A stretch of DNA of 64,000 nucleotides. Origin: JAFDWI01 sp964544305 (GTDB lineage: Bacteria > Actinomycetota > Acidimicrobiia > Acidimicrobiales > Iamiaceae). The stretch spans positions 62,001 to 126,000 of the forward strand of contig CAZJAZ010000003.1 of the NCBI GenBank assembly GCA_964544305.1, in the 5' to 3' direction. The translations under genes were made by a program, and so were the position numbers. This document shows, in pieces, positions 27,031 to 36,881 of the stretch. Under the pieces are notes generated by a model that did no database searches, was not told where the DNA came from, and worked only from the letters and a program-made list of their open reading frames with translations. Positions within the stretch are counted from its first letter, which is position 1, and every line of letters starts with the position of its first letter.

Positions 27031-27668
27031 ATGGACCTCATGACGCGTGAACTGCCCCAAGGTGCGGCAAAAGAACAGGCAGTCCGGAAAATGTTCGATG
27101 CGATCGCGCCTCGCTATGACCTGATGAACCGTCTCATGACTTTTCGCCTCGATGTGGGCTGGCGACGACGATGTGTTGATCAACTTGGCCTCGCTGCCGG
27201 TTCGGTCGTACTTGACGTGGCATGTGGCACCGGCGACCTCTGTCGAGACTTGACCAAGCATGGCCTCAAACCAATTGGTGTGGACTTTTCTTTCGGCATG
27301 CTCCATGCGGCTCGCACCGGTGCTGCACTCGTGAACGCCGATGCCCAGAATCTTCCCCTTCCCGATGCCAGCGTCGATGGTCTGACCTGCGGGTTCGCTC
27401 TGCGCAATTTTGTGAATCTGGATGCAATGTTGATTGAGACGGCGCGGATTGTGCGCCCAGGCGGCCGCATTGCACTCCTTGAGGTTGCAACGCCCCCAAA
27501 CGCAATCATGCGTTTGGGGCATGGAATCTACTTTGGACACATCGTCCCTCGCATCGGGGCTTTGCTTTCCGATGCGGATGCCTATCAGTACCTCCCCGAC
27601 TCGGTTGCCTATCTTCCACCCACGCATGAACTGTTAGCGACACTCGAAACTGTCGGTTTGGTGCACGT
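27031..27668 (+). CDS. menG: demethylmenaquinone methyltransferase, 3' end lost in gap
   Basis: About 212 residues before the N run. SAM-binding motif I is VLDVACGTGDLCRDL; the UbiE/MenG signatures YDLMNRLMTF, FALRNFVN and the GG-rich RPGGRIALLEVATP are present, as is YxYLPDSV near the C terminus. It methylates demethylmenaquinone. ATG at 27031 or 27040 may be used. The last few residues and possibly the start of the next gene are hidden by the gap. Confidence 0.95.
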
Positions 27669-27768
27669 NNNNNNNNNNNNNNNNNNNNNNNNNNNNNNNN
27701 NNNNNNNNNNNNNNNNNNNNNNNNNNNNNNNNNNNNNNNNNNNNNNNNNNNNNNNNNNNNNNNNNNNN
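27669..27768. other. assembly gap (100 N)
   Basis: Exactly 100 N of unknown true length. It removes the menG 3' end and the 5' part of the isochorismate synthase gene. By chance the two flanks fall in the same reading frame; this is not evidence for a fusion. Confidence 0.99.
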
Positions 27769-28755
27769 GTCTTTGCGATTGGGGCACGCCCTTTTGATCA
27801 CACCATGCCCTGGGAGTTGATTGTCCCGGCATACCAGGTTCGAGTCGATGAAGACGGCAACGCTTTTGAGACGGTGATTGGCAATGGTGCCCCACCAGTG
27901 CAAAGTGACCGGAACGATTCAGGGTCATTCGGCGAGGTGAGACTCTCCCCCCTGGACGATCCAATGTGGTGGAAGGACCAGGTCGCGCTCGCAACCAGAC
28001 GAATTCAGTCGGGATGCGCTGAGAAGATCGTCCTTGCTCGAGCGGTCGAAGCCGCTGCGGAACACCCCATCACTCCAAATACGCTCCTTGGCCGTCTCGA
28101 ACGCCGGTTCCCACAGTGCTTTCTCTATTCCGTCGACGGACTCGTCGGAGCGTCACCCGAGCTGCTCGTTGAACGAAAGGGCTTGACTGTTCGCTCGCAA
28201 CCGATGGCTGGCACGATCCGCCACGTTGACGATGCGCACGAGAATCAAAAGCTCATTACCGCACTCAAAGCATCACCGACGTACCGGCATGAACATCAAG
28301 TGACGATCGACATGGTCCGTGACACATTGTTGAATTACGCAAGTTTCATTGACTTTGAGCCTGAGCCGTCGCTCATTGGTCTCGCGAACGTCACGCATCT
28401 TGCATCAAATGTTGAAGGCGAACTCTCGTCTCCGCCGGCGAGTGTCCTTGAACTCCAAGATGCGCTTCATCCAACTCCGGCCGTTTCTGGTCGCCCACGT
28501 CGAGCAGCGCTCGACGCAATCACTGAACTCGAAGCACACGATCGGGGACGATATGCGGGCACGGTTGGATGGGTCGATGCAACTGGCGACGGGTGTTTTG
28601 CGGTGAGCATTCGTTGTGCTCAGCTCGATTCGCATGACCCGCACCGAGCGGTCTTGCATGCGGGTTGCGGACTCGTTGCCGACTCCAATCCCGATGCTGA
28701 ACTCGCGGAATCACAGGCAAAGCTCGATGCGATGATCCAGGCCCTGAAAGACTGA
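27769..28755 (+). CDS. menF: isochorismate synthase, 5' end lost in gap
   Basis: About 328 residues after the gap, missing the N terminus. Chorismate-binding motifs are IQSGCAEKIVLARAVE, FLYSVDGLVGASPELLVERKG, SQPMAGTIRH, EHQVTIDMVRDTL, LHPTPAVSGRPRRAA and the C-terminal HAGCGLVADSNPDAELAESQAKLDAM. The catalytic set fits isochorismate synthase rather than trpE or pabB. It begins the menaquinone branch and is followed by menD after 6 nt. Confidence 0.93.
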   Translation, partial: VFAIGARPFDHTMPWELIVPAYQVRVDEDGNAFETVIGNGAPPVQSDRNDSGSFGEVRLSPLDDPMWWKDQVALATRRIQSGCAEKIVLARAVEAAAEHPITPNTLLGRLERRFPQCFLYSVDGLVGASPELLVERKGLTVRSQPMAGTIRHVDDAHENQKLITALKASPTYRHEHQVTIDMVRDTLLNYASFIDFEPEPSLIGLANVTHLASNVEGELSSPPASVLELQDALHPTPAVSGRPRRAALDAITELEAHDRGRYAGTVGWVDATGDGCFAVSIRCAQLDSHDPHRAVLHAGCGLVADSNPDAELAESQAKLDAMIQALKD

Positions 28756-28761
28756 ACGGGT

Positions 28762-30384
28762 ATGTCATTTTGTCGCACATTGGTTGACGAATGGGTCCGT
28801 GCGGGTGTCACCGATGCGGTCGTGGCACCTGGGTCCCGTTCAACACCGCTTGCGCTCGCCGTTTTTGAACGTCTCCGTTGCACCGTCATGCTCGATGAAC
28901 GGAGTGCCGCGTTCTGTGCACTCGGTATGGGTTTGGCAACTGGCCGACCTTCGGTGTTGGTTTGCACAAGTGGCACCGCCGCAACCCATTTCTATGGTGC
29001 CGTCGTTGAAGCTTCGCTGAGCTGTGTTCCGCTCATCGTGTGTACAGCAGATCGACCCCCCGAACTCCAAAGTGTCGGCGCACCACAAACGATTGATCAG
29101 ACGCACCTCTATGGCGATGCAGTGCGCTGGTTCGCAGAACCAGGCCCATCCGACACGCTTGATCCGGCCATGTGGCGCTCCTTGGCAGCTAGAGCATTCC
29201 TCGAAACATCCGGCCGCCACCCTGGACCGGTCCATCTCAATTTGGCTTTCCGAGAGCCCTTAATTGAATCCGACCAGCCACTTCCGTCTGGTCGCTCCAA
29301 TGATCTGCCGTGGCATGGTTGTGCACCGATCTCGCACCCAGTTGCCCCACCAAGCGAGATTGCGGCGATGTGCCACAACGCACAACGGCCCCTGATTGTT
29401 GCAGGACACGATGGAAGTAACGACCTTGACCTGGACGGGGTTCCGATTATTGGTGACCATCGTGGGACTCTTCCCCACAACGTTGCACACGCTGATCTGC
29501 TTATCCGTTCGGATCACTTTTGTAAAGGGCACAAGCCGGATCTCATCATTCGGTCGGGCATGCCACCCGCTTCGAAGGCACTTCACACATGGCTCGACTC
29601 ACTGGCTGTGCCCCAACTGGTCATCCAGCCCAATGGCGCTTGGATTGACCCGTCTCGACAGGCAGTGTGGTACAGCTCCGGACGAACTGCGTTGACGCTT
29701 CGTGGCGAATCCGGCTGGCTGGATTCATGGACGAGCAAGGCGGCCGTGGCTTCCTCGACAATTGCAGCAGTGCTGGCTGCGAAACGAGCGCTAGTTGAGC
29801 CCGTGATCGCGCGCGCAGTTCTCGCAACCTGCTCTCCGAGGTCAAAGTTGGTGGTGTCGTCGTCAATGCCAATCCGTGACATAGAAGCCTTCGCCGAACC
29901 TCGAGTCGATGTGCAGGTGTACGCCAATCGCGGAGCGAACGGCATCGACGGCCTCATCTCAACCGCCCGCGGGATCGCGCAAAGTGGTGCTCCGACGACC
30001 CTGTTGCTCGGAGATCTTGCATTTCTTCATGACAGCAACGGGTTGCTTGGCCTCGCCGAATCTAATCTCGATCTCACCATTGTCATCGTTGACAACAACG
30101 GTGGAGGGATTTTTTCGTTGCTCCCTCAACGTGATGTCCTTGACACCGCAACCTTTGAAGCATTGTTTGGCACACCCCAGTCGGTCAGTCTCGAAACCTT
30201 GTTGCGTGCACACGAGATTCAAGCGGTACGGGTTGACACCCCTCCGGCGCTGGCCGAAGAATTGAAAGCCGCGTCTGACATCCACGGTCCGCGTGCCGTG
30301 ATCGCGACCACTTGCCGCGACGACAACGTGGTAGTACACAACGAACTCATTGCCGCCGTCGCCGAAGCGCTTGATGCCAACTAG
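28762..30384 (+). CDS. menD: 2-succinyl-5-enolpyruvyl-6-hydroxy-3-cyclohexene-1-carboxylate (SEPHCHC) synthase
   Basis: A 540-residue thiamine-diphosphate enzyme that joins 2-oxoglutarate to isochorismate. The N-terminal VVAPGSRSTPLALAV and TSGTAATHFYGAVVEA segments, TADRPPELQSVGAPQTIDQ, and the ThDP-binding GDLAFLHDSNGLL with VDNNGGGIFSLLPQ match MenD. Its length is typical. It overlaps menH by 11 nt. Confidence 0.97.
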   Translation: MSFCRTLVDEWVRAGVTDAVVAPGSRSTPLALAVFERLRCTVMLDERSAAFCALGMGLATGRPSVLVCTSGTAATHFYGAVVEASLSCVPLIVCTADRPPELQSVGAPQTIDQTHLYGDAVRWFAEPGPSDTLDPAMWRSLAARAFLETSGRHPGPVHLNLAFREPLIESDQPLPSGRSNDLPWHGCAPISHPVAPPSEIAAMCHNAQRPLIVAGHDGSNDLDLDGVPIIGDHRGTLPHNVAHADLLIRSDHFCKGHKPDLIIRSGMPPASKALHTWLDSLAVPQLVIQPNGAWIDPSRQAVWYSSGRTALTLRGESGWLDSWTSKAAVASSTIAAVLAAKRALVEPVIARAVLATCSPRSKLVVSSSMPIRDIEAFAEPRVDVQVYANRGANGIDGLISTARGIAQSGAPTTLLLGDLAFLHDSNGLLGLAESNLDLTIVIVDNNGGGIFSLLPQRDVLDTATFEALFGTPQSVSLETLLRAHEIQAVRVDTPPALAEELKAASDIHGPRAVIATTCRDDNVVVHNELIAAVAEALDAN

Positions 30385-31129
30385 TCACCTGATCCTCCTC
30401 CATGGCTTCACGCAGACCCGCGCGAGTTTCAATCCCCTTGTAGAAGCGCTGGATGACACCTCGATCACGAGCCGGGCAATTGCACTTGCTGGCCATGAAA
30501 TCGGACATGGACCCGAACGAGAGGTCGTTGGCGACCTATGGGCCGGTGCTGACAAGCTTGTTGCGACATCACTTTCGGATGGCCCGCACTGCGTCTTGGG
30601 CTATTCAATGGGGGCACGCCTTGCGCTCCATGTCGCCCTTGCCCATTCACAAGCACTGCACAGCCTGATCCTCATTAGTGGCACCGCGGGAATTGACGAC
30701 GACAATGCCCGTTCCGAGCGACGCCGGCTCGACGACGAGCGCGCCACGCTCATTGAATCGATTGGCGTCAAAGCGTTTCTCAAGCAATGGCTCGCCAATG
30801 ATTTATTCGCAAACCTGCCCGACGATCCCGAACGACTGACACGTCGCGCGACCAATACTGCCCCCGGACTCGCATCGTCTTTGCGTCTCTGGGGAACCGG
30901 GACGATGGATCCTCCGTTGTGGAATCGACTGTCTGGTATCACCATTCCCACCTTGATCCTCGCTGGCGAGTACGACGTGAAGTTCACCGACCTTGGCCGC
31001 CGCATGGCTGCATCAATAGGTGCAAACGCGAACTTCGAGACGATTCCCGGGGCTGGCCACGCGGCACATATCGAACGCCCCGACCTTGTCGCTGCCCGCA
31101 TTGCTTCGTGGCGTCGACGAAATGACTGA
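30374..31129 (+). CDS. menH: alpha/beta hydrolase, probable SHCHC synthase
   Basis: A 251-residue alpha/beta-hydrolase. The motif ILLHGFTQTRASF forms the oxyanion hole, the nucleophile elbow is GYSMGARLAL, and Asp and His lie in LAGEYDVKF and GAGHAAHIERPD. This fits MenH, which eliminates pyruvate from the MenD product. ATG at 30374 overlaps the end of menD by 11 nt, which strongly supports the assignment by context. MenH-like hydrolases of other function cannot be separated by motif alone. Confidence 0.88.
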   Translation: MPTSHLILLHGFTQTRASFNPLVEALDDTSITSRAIALAGHEIGHGPEREVVGDLWAGADKLVATSLSDGPHCVLGYSMGARLALHVALAHSQALHSLILISGTAGIDDDNARSERRRLDDERATLIESIGVKAFLKQWLANDLFANLPDDPERLTRRATNTAPGLASSLRLWGTGTMDPPLWNRLSGITIPTLILAGEYDVKFTDLGRRMAASIGANANFETIPGAGHAAHIERPDLVAARIASWRRRND

Positions 31130-31138
31130 CGTTTGGCG

Positions 31139-32017
31139 TTAGTGCAGCGCCAGTCCCAGCGCGAAGAGGCATCCGGTCAGCAGCTGCGTCCGCCCGGTTG
31201 CGCCCAGGACCGCAATGAGATCTGGCCCTCGTGCGCCATTGTGCACGGCTCTGATCGCACCCAGGGCGCTCACTAGCCCGAGGCCCCCGAGTGCCCCCCA
31301 CGGTCGACCAAAAGCCAACGAAACCGCAACGACCCCAGCAATTGCGGCGACCAACATGGCCATGAACAGCCATCGGGTCGCCGCGTCACCAATGCGCACC
31401 GCGAGGGTCAGCTTCCCACTCTGGGTATCACCCGGAATATCCCGCAAATTGTTGATCACCAAGAGTGCCGTTGCGAGCAAACCAACAGGAATCGACGCGG
31501 CCCAGGCAAGCAGTGTGAGTTCTCCCGTATTCACATATGCCGATCCAACAGTTGCGACAACGCCAAAGAAGATGAATACAAACAGTTCTCCAAAACCGGC
31601 ATAACCATAGGGGCGTGGACCGCCGGTATAGAACCAGCCCGCGGCAATTGCCGCAAGGCCAACAAGGATCAATTCCCATCCCGCTGCAGCTGCTAAACCC
31701 AAGCCTGCAATTCCAGCGACGCCAAAGGACGCAAACGCAGCGAGCTTCACCGCTTTTGGTTCGACGAGGCCTTGACCAACAAGGCGTACCGGGCCAACAC
31801 GACGGTCGTCTGCATCGGTTCCGCGCACCCCGTCGGAGTAGTCATTTGCGAAATTCGTTCCCACTTGAAGCGCCAGGGCCACAATAAGGGCACAACCGAC
31901 CCGCCAGGCATGAACACCGTCGCCGACGGCCACCGCGGTGCCCACCGCGACCGGGACAACCGCAGCAGGAAGCGTGCGAGGGCGTGCGCCCGCAACCCAA
32001 GTTGTCAGTGCGGCCAT
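31139..32017 (-). CDS. menA: 1,4-dihydroxy-2-naphthoate polyprenyltransferase
   Basis: A 292-residue UbiA-family membrane enzyme with about eight hydrophobic helices. The Asp-rich prenyl-diphosphate sites are NFANDYSDGVRGTD and NNLRDIPGDTQSGKLTLAVRIG. It attaches the isoprenoid tail to dihydroxynaphthoate. I chose ATG at 32017 (MAALTTWVAGARPRT); the frame extends further upstream but overlaps menE. It faces the other men genes, converging with menH (9 nt apart) and diverging from menE (87 nt). Confidence 0.96.
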   Translation of the reverse strand: MAALTTWVAGARPRTLPAAVVPVAVGTAVAVGDGVHAWRVGCALIVALALQVGTNFANDYSDGVRGTDADDRRVGPVRLVGQGLVEPKAVKLAAFASFGVAGIAGLGLAAAAGWELILVGLAAIAAGWFYTGGPRPYGYAGFGELFVFIFFGVVATVGSAYVNTGELTLLAWAASIPVGLLATALLVINNLRDIPGDTQSGKLTLAVRIGDAATRWLFMAMLVAAIAGVVAVSLAFGRPWGALGGLGLVSALGAIRAVHNGARGPDLIAVLGATGRTQLLTGCLFALGLALH

Positions 32018-32104
32018 GGCATCGAACGATAGGGCCGTACCGTTGACGCCACCCAAAGCCGGACTACCCACTTGTGTGGGCGAGCGCTCTACGATCAATG
32101 CACG

Positions 32105-33160
32105 ATGCCCCGGCTCGTCGCACTTCACTCCCCTCCAGGGCCCAGCTTTGTTCAAGAACTGCAGGCCATCTGGGATGCCGGGGACGCCGCGTTTCCCGTT
32201 GACACCCGGCTACCCCTTGCACAGCAAACGGAGACATGCACGCAGTTGCGCGTTGGCGATGACGTTGAGCCTGGTGATGCACTCGTCATTGCGACAAGTG
32301 GTTCAACCGGCCAACCCAAAGGGGTCGTGCTCACCCACGAAGCACTCGCTGCCCACGCGCACGCAGTGCATGAACGCCTCGACCTTGACCGCAACACGGA
32401 TGCCTGGACGGCGTGTCTCCCCCTCGCCCACATTGGTGGCCTCGGGGTCGTCGTTCGCTCACTCATTGACGAGGTGCCACTCAACGTGCTGGCGCGTTAC
32501 GACGATGCGGCCGACCACGGTTCATTAATCTCACTGGTTCCCACTCAGCTTGACCGATTGAGCGAACCTGACATTCAACGCTTTCGATGGATCGTGCTGG
32601 GTGGCTCAGGTGATCCACAAATTCGACCGGCAAATGTGGTGCACACGTGGGGTATGACCGAATCCGGGGGCGGTGTGGTGTACGGCGACCGTGCGCTTTC
32701 TGGGATCGAAGTCGACGTGCGGGATGGAGAGCTGTTTCTTCGTGGTCCCACGCTTCTTCGAAGCTATCGAGACGGCACCGATCCAAAAGACGCGCACGGT
32801 TGGTATGCGACCGGTGACATGGGTTCGATTGATGATGACGGCCGAATTGCGGTGTCAGGTCGGCGCGATCATCTCATCATTAGTGGCGGCGAGAACATCT
32901 GGCCTGAGCCAGTCGAAGCCGCACTCCGATCGCTTCCCAGCATTCTTGACGCGGTCGTTGTTGGCCGAACCGATCCGGAGTGGGGTCAAATTGTGGTGGC
33001 ACGAATCATTCCCACCGATCGCAATGAACCGCCCACCCTGGTTGAATTGCGGCACCAACTCGATGGGACGTTGGCCCGCTTTGCTTTGCCCCGCGCACTC
33101 GAACTTGTCGATTCCATTCCGCGCAGCGCGCTCGGCAAGATCCAAAGGAACATGGTATGA
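32105..33160 (+). CDS. menE: o-succinylbenzoate-CoA ligase
   Basis: A 351-residue ANL enzyme, shorter than most acyl-CoA ligases, as is usual for actinobacterial MenE. Motifs are IATSGSTGQPKGVVLTHEAL, TWGMTESGGGVVY, GRRDHLIISGGENIWPEPVE and the C-terminal Lys in IPRSALGKIQRN. It activates o-succinylbenzoate for ring closure by MenB, which is not in this window. Start chosen at ATG 32105 (MPRLVALHS). It overlaps maf by 4 nt. Confidence 0.92.
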   Translation: MPRLVALHSPPGPSFVQELQAIWDAGDAAFPVDTRLPLAQQTETCTQLRVGDDVEPGDALVIATSGSTGQPKGVVLTHEALAAHAHAVHERLDLDRNTDAWTACLPLAHIGGLGVVVRSLIDEVPLNVLARYDDAADHGSLISLVPTQLDRLSEPDIQRFRWIVLGGSGDPQIRPANVVHTWGMTESGGGVVYGDRALSGIEVDVRDGELFLRGPTLLRSYRDGTDPKDAHGWYATGDMGSIDDDGRIAVSGRRDHLIISGGENIWPEPVEAALRSLPSILDAVVVGRTDPEWGQIVVARIIPTDRNEPPTLVELRHQLDGTLARFALPRALELVDSIPRSALGKIQRNMV

Positions 33161-33747
33161 CCCGACCGATCATCCTCGCCTCAAAGTCACCGGCGCGTCT
33201 TCGCCTTCTTCAAGACGCCGGAATTTTCCCCGAAGTGATTGTTTCTGGCGCCGACGAAACGATCGATCCGCTTATCGAACCTGATCTCGCAACCGTTGAC
33301 CTTGCCCGCCGCAAAGCGTCTAGTGTCGCAGGCAATGTCAGTGGGCCTCTCGTCTTGGGCTGCGATTCGATGCTGTACTTCGAGGGCCGCACGCATGGGA
33401 AACCTGGCACGAAGAGCGCTGCCCGTGATGCGTGGATGTCACGCCGAGGCAAAAGCGGCGTTCTGTGGACCGGGCACGTGTTGATCGATTCCGCAACCGG
33501 ACGTGAAGTTGTTGAGGCCGTGCCAACCACCGTTCACTTCGCCGACGTGTCGGATGATGAAATTGACGCATATGTGGCAAGCGGCGAACCGTTGTGGGTT
33601 GCGGGCGCGTTCACTTTGGATGGACGCGGCGCACCATTTGTTGAACGCATCGAAGGAGATCATGCCAACGTTGTTGGCCTGTCATTGCCGGCGCTCCGAC
33701 GCATGCTCCACACGCTCGGCTTGTCAATTACGGAGTTCTGGCAGTGA
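33157..33747 (+). CDS. maf: Maf-type nucleoside triphosphate pyrophosphatase
   Basis: A 196-residue Maf protein. The N-terminal ILASKSPARLRLLQDAG loop, the GADETID segment, GCDSMLYFEG and GAFTLDGRGAPFVERIEGDHANVVGLSLP are typical. It hydrolyses non-canonical or modified NTPs to monophosphates. It overlaps menE and dus by 4 nt each, suggesting one transcript from menE through dus. Confidence 0.95.
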   Translation: MTRPIILASKSPARLRLLQDAGIFPEVIVSGADETIDPLIEPDLATVDLARRKASSVAGNVSGPLVLGCDSMLYFEGRTHGKPGTKSAARDAWMSRRGKSGVLWTGHVLIDSATGREVVEAVPTTVHFADVSDDEIDAYVASGEPLWVAGAFTLDGRGAPFVERIEGDHANVVGLSLPALRRMLHTLGLSITEFWQ

Positions 33748-34871
33748 GCGTTGCGATCGGCCCGCACGTCGTTGATCCACCCGTCGTTCTTGCGCCGATG
33801 GCGGCGGTCACCGACGTGCCTTTTCGCACGATGTGTCGTACACAGGCCGGTGGGTCGGGAATTTTCGTCAATGAGATGGTCATGGTCCGAGCACTCGTTG
33901 AGCATGATCACCGAACGTTGGCGATGGCACGATTTGGGCCAGACGAGCAACCTCGTTCGCTGCAGCTTTACGGCACGGCTCCGAATGTGACCGCCGCGGC
34001 AACTCGCGTTGCGATTGATGAACTTGGCGCCAATCACATTGATCTCAATTTTGGTTGCCCAGCGACAAAGGTGACTCGCAACGGTGGAGGTGCCGCGATC
34101 CCCGTTCGACGACGGTTACTCGCCCACATTATTGAGGCCACCGTACAAGCCGCAGGAAAGGTCCCCGTTACAGTCAAGTTCCGTAAGGGCATTGACGACG
34201 CACACTGCAACTTCCTCGAAACAGGACGGATTGCCGCCGAATCTGGTGCTGCCGCGATTGCGCTTCATGCACGCACCGCACACCAGCATTATGCCGGTCA
34301 AGCCGACTGGGCCGCCATCGGTGAACTGAAGGCAGCAGTATCGGATATTCCCGTGTTTGGCAACGGCGACGTTTTTGAGGCATCCGATGCTATTGCAATG
34401 ATGCAAGCAACCGGCTGTGACGGGGTTGTCATTGGTCGGGGTTGTTTAGGTCGCCCCTGGCTTTTCCGAGATCTTCGCGCGGCGTTCGCAGGCGAACCAG
34501 TGCCCCCGCCACCTGACTTTGCGCAGCAGGTCACGTTGATTCGTCAACATGCGCAGCTCGTCGTGACCCATGTTGGGCGAGATGATCTGCGCCATTTTCG
34601 TCGTCACCTCGCGTGGTACGCCAAGGGTTATCCCTTAGGCGGCGCCGCGCGTGCGCAGCTTATGAGTGTTAGAACACTTGACGATCTGCGTACGACGTTG
34701 CAAACGCTCCTCGATGAACATGGTGCGGTGACAATGCCCGCGGAGGCGCTCAAGATTCCTCGTGGCCATACCTCGGGCCCGCACCCCGTCCATGTGCCAG
34801 AAGGCTGGTATGAGCAGGTGGACGATCCCACGCCTCCAACTGGCGCGGATATTGAAGTTTCTGGCGGTTAA
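33744..34871 (+). CDS. dus: tRNA-dihydrouridine synthase
   Basis: A 375-residue FMN-dependent TIM-barrel enzyme. The catalytic Cys is in DLNFGCPATKVTRNGGGA; the substrate Lys is in VTVKFRKGIDD; FMN-phosphate loops are NGDVFEASDA and GCDGVVIGRGCLGRPW. It reduces uridine in the tRNA D loop. Its ATG overlaps maf by 4 nt. The specific Dus subfamily cannot be set by eye. Confidence 0.95.
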   Translation: MSVAIGPHVVDPPVVLAPMAAVTDVPFRTMCRTQAGGSGIFVNEMVMVRALVEHDHRTLAMARFGPDEQPRSLQLYGTAPNVTAAATRVAIDELGANHIDLNFGCPATKVTRNGGGAAIPVRRRLLAHIIEATVQAAGKVPVTVKFRKGIDDAHCNFLETGRIAAESGAAAIALHARTAHQHYAGQADWAAIGELKAAVSDIPVFGNGDVFEASDAIAMMQATGCDGVVIGRGCLGRPWLFRDLRAAFAGEPVPPPPDFAQQVTLIRQHAQLVVTHVGRDDLRHFRRHLAWYAKGYPLGGAARAQLMSVRTLDDLRTTLQTLLDEHGAVTMPAEALKIPRGHTSGPHPVHVPEGWYEQVDDPTPPTGADIEVSGG

Positions 34872-34916
34872 TTTTCCACCGTCGCCGAGCCTGTTTGCCC
34901 GCTACCCTTGGCGGCT

Positions 34917-36881
34917 GTGACGAATCGCCTCGCGCATGAATCTTCCCCGTATCTCCGTCAACATGCAGACAATCCGGTTGACTGGTGGCCCTGGTGTGAT
35001 GGCGCATTCGCCGAAGCGAAAGCCCGGGACTGTCCGATCCTGCTCTCAATCGGCTACGCCGCATGTCATTGGTGCCATGTCATGGCGCATGAATCGTTCG
35101 AAAACCCTGACATTGCGCGGCTCATGAACGATTCTTTTGTGAACATCAAAGTTGACCGTGAAGAGCGCCCAGACATTGACGCGCTTTACATGGAAGCGAC
35201 ACAACTCATGACCGGATCTGGTGGTTGGCCATTGACGGTGATCGCTACGCCCGATGGTGAACCGTTCTTTTGCGGCACCTACTTTCCGCCTCGTGCTCGC
35301 GGGGGACGTGCGGGTTTCGGGGAAATCTGTGACGCGCTCAGTGTGGCGTGGGCCGACTCACGTGAGCAAGTCATTTCCCAAGCACAAAACATTGTGGAGC
35401 ATCTCCGCACGTCAACATTTCAGTCCGCCGAATTGCCAACCCTTGACGATGTCGATAACGGGGTCGCCAACCTGATTGCCCTGTTTGATTCTCGCTGGGG
35501 CGGGTTTGGGAGCGCTCCAAAGTTTCCCCAACCCATGGCAATTGACGTACTCCTTGGCGCCTTTGCACGAACTGGCGATGACACCGCGTTGAAAGTCGCC
35601 ATTTCCACATTGGATGCCATGGCCGCTGGCGGTATCTACGATCAACTCGGCGGAGGGTTTGCTCGCTATTCCACCGATACGAAATGGCTCGTGCCCCATT
35701 TTGAAAAAATGTTGACCGATCAGGCATTGCTCATCCGGGCGTATTCTCATGCCTATCAATTGGTTGGTCTCGACCGACACCGTCAGATCGTCGAGGAGAC
35801 CGTTGACTATGTGCTGCGTGACCTTCGCCTGCCTGGTGGTGGCTTTGCGACGTCAGAAGATGCCGACGCCGATGGCATCGAAGGCAGCTTTGCCGTATGG
35901 ACCCCAGACGAGATCCACCACGTACTCCAAGACGATCCACAAGCAGCACAAGCGGCCATTGCCTGGTGGTCGGTAACCGACGAAGGCAACTTTGAAGGAA
36001 CCTCAATATTGCATCGCTTCGAGCACCGTGATGACCTCGTGCGCCCAGCCGCGGTTGAGCGCGCACGTGCCGCGTTGTTTGCTGCGAGAGAACAGCGAGT
36101 CCGCCCCGGTCTTGATGACAAGGTTTTGTGCGAATGGAACGCGCTCATGATTAGCGCGCTTGCTGAAGCGGGCATTGCGTGCAACGAACCAACCTGGGTT
36201 GATATGGCAATTGACGCCGCCGACTTCTTGCTTGCAGAGTTACGTTCCGGGTCAAGCAATTGGCATCGGTCGTGGCAGTCTGAATCGGGGGCACGTCATC
36301 GTGCGCTCGCTGCAGACTTGGCGGCACTCATTGACGCATTCACCCGCTTGTACGAGGCGACGGCAAGTTCTCGCTGGCTTACCGAAGCAACCATGGTTGC
36401 CGATCGGCTCATTGCGGATTATCTCGATGCGAGCGATGGTGGATTCTTTACCGTTGCCCACGACGGCGAGACCCTGATTGCTCGCCAAAAAGTTGTCCAG
36501 GACAATCCGATTCCTTCCGCAAATAGTACGGCGGCCGTGGCGCTTTTCCGACTCGGGGCAATTGTCGAACGTGCCGACTACGTTGAAGTGGCCCGGGGGG
36601 TTCTTGCGCTCACGGGCAGGTATGCAGGCCAACATCCCACCGCATTTGCCCATCTCCTCGCGGCCGTGCTCTTCGTCGACGAGGGTCCCGTTGAGGTGAC
36701 AATTTCAGGCACCGGGCCTACATCTGCTGCCCTCGTCGCGGCCTACCGAGCATCATGGCGACCTGACGCGGTCGTCCGCTTCGATGCTGATGGTGACCAA
36801 CAGGCGTTGGTGTGTCGAAATCAGGTATGCGCGCTGCCAATTAGCGAGGCGAAAGTGCTCACCAACGCGCTCGGTGGATGA
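34917..36881 (+). CDS. thioredoxin-domain protein of the YyaL/spermatogenesis-associated 20 family
   Basis: A 654-residue protein with an N-terminal thioredoxin-like domain (NRLAHESSPYLRQHADNPVDWWPW and a CHWC active-site motif in GYAACHWCHVMAHESFE) and a long (alpha/alpha)6-barrel-like region related to glycoside-processing folds (GGWPLTVIATPDGEPFFCGTYFPP; GIYDQLGGGFARYSTDTKWLVPHFEKML; WNALMISALAEAG). The biochemical role of this conserved family is not established. GTG at 34917 gives the family-typical start; a TTG lies three codons earlier. Its end overlaps the convergent nitroreductase by 23 nt. Confidence 0.92.
   Translation: MTNRLAHESSPYLRQHADNPVDWWPWCDGAFAEAKARDCPILLSIGYAACHWCHVMAHESFENPDIARLMNDSFVNIKVDREERPDIDALYMEATQLMTGSGGWPLTVIATPDGEPFFCGTYFPPRARGGRAGFGEICDALSVAWADSREQVISQAQNIVEHLRTSTFQSAELPTLDDVDNGVANLIALFDSRWGGFGSAPKFPQPMAIDVLLGAFARTGDDTALKVAISTLDAMAAGGIYDQLGGGFARYSTDTKWLVPHFEKMLTDQALLIRAYSHAYQLVGLDRHRQIVEETVDYVLRDLRLPGGGFATSEDADADGIEGSFAVWTPDEIHHVLQDDPQAAQAAIAWWSVTDEGNFEGTSILHRFEHRDDLVRPAAVERARAALFAAREQRVRPGLDDKVLCEWNALMISALAEAGIACNEPTWVDMAIDAADFLLAELRSGSSNWHRSWQSESGARHRALAADLAALIDAFTRLYEATASSRWLTEATMVADRLIADYLDASDGGFFTVAHDGETLIARQKVVQDNPIPSANSTAAVALFRLGAIVERADYVEVARGVLALTGRYAGQHPTAFAHLLAAVLFVDEGPVEVTISGTGPTSAALVAAYRASWRPDAVVRFDADGDQQALVCRNQVCALPISEAKVLTNALGG

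Noticed and set aside
26086..28755. One 889-residue frame running through both N gaps and joining menG with the isochorismate synthase
   Set aside because: It crosses 100-N placeholders, which carry no frame information. The two ends are separate known enzymes with their own lengths.
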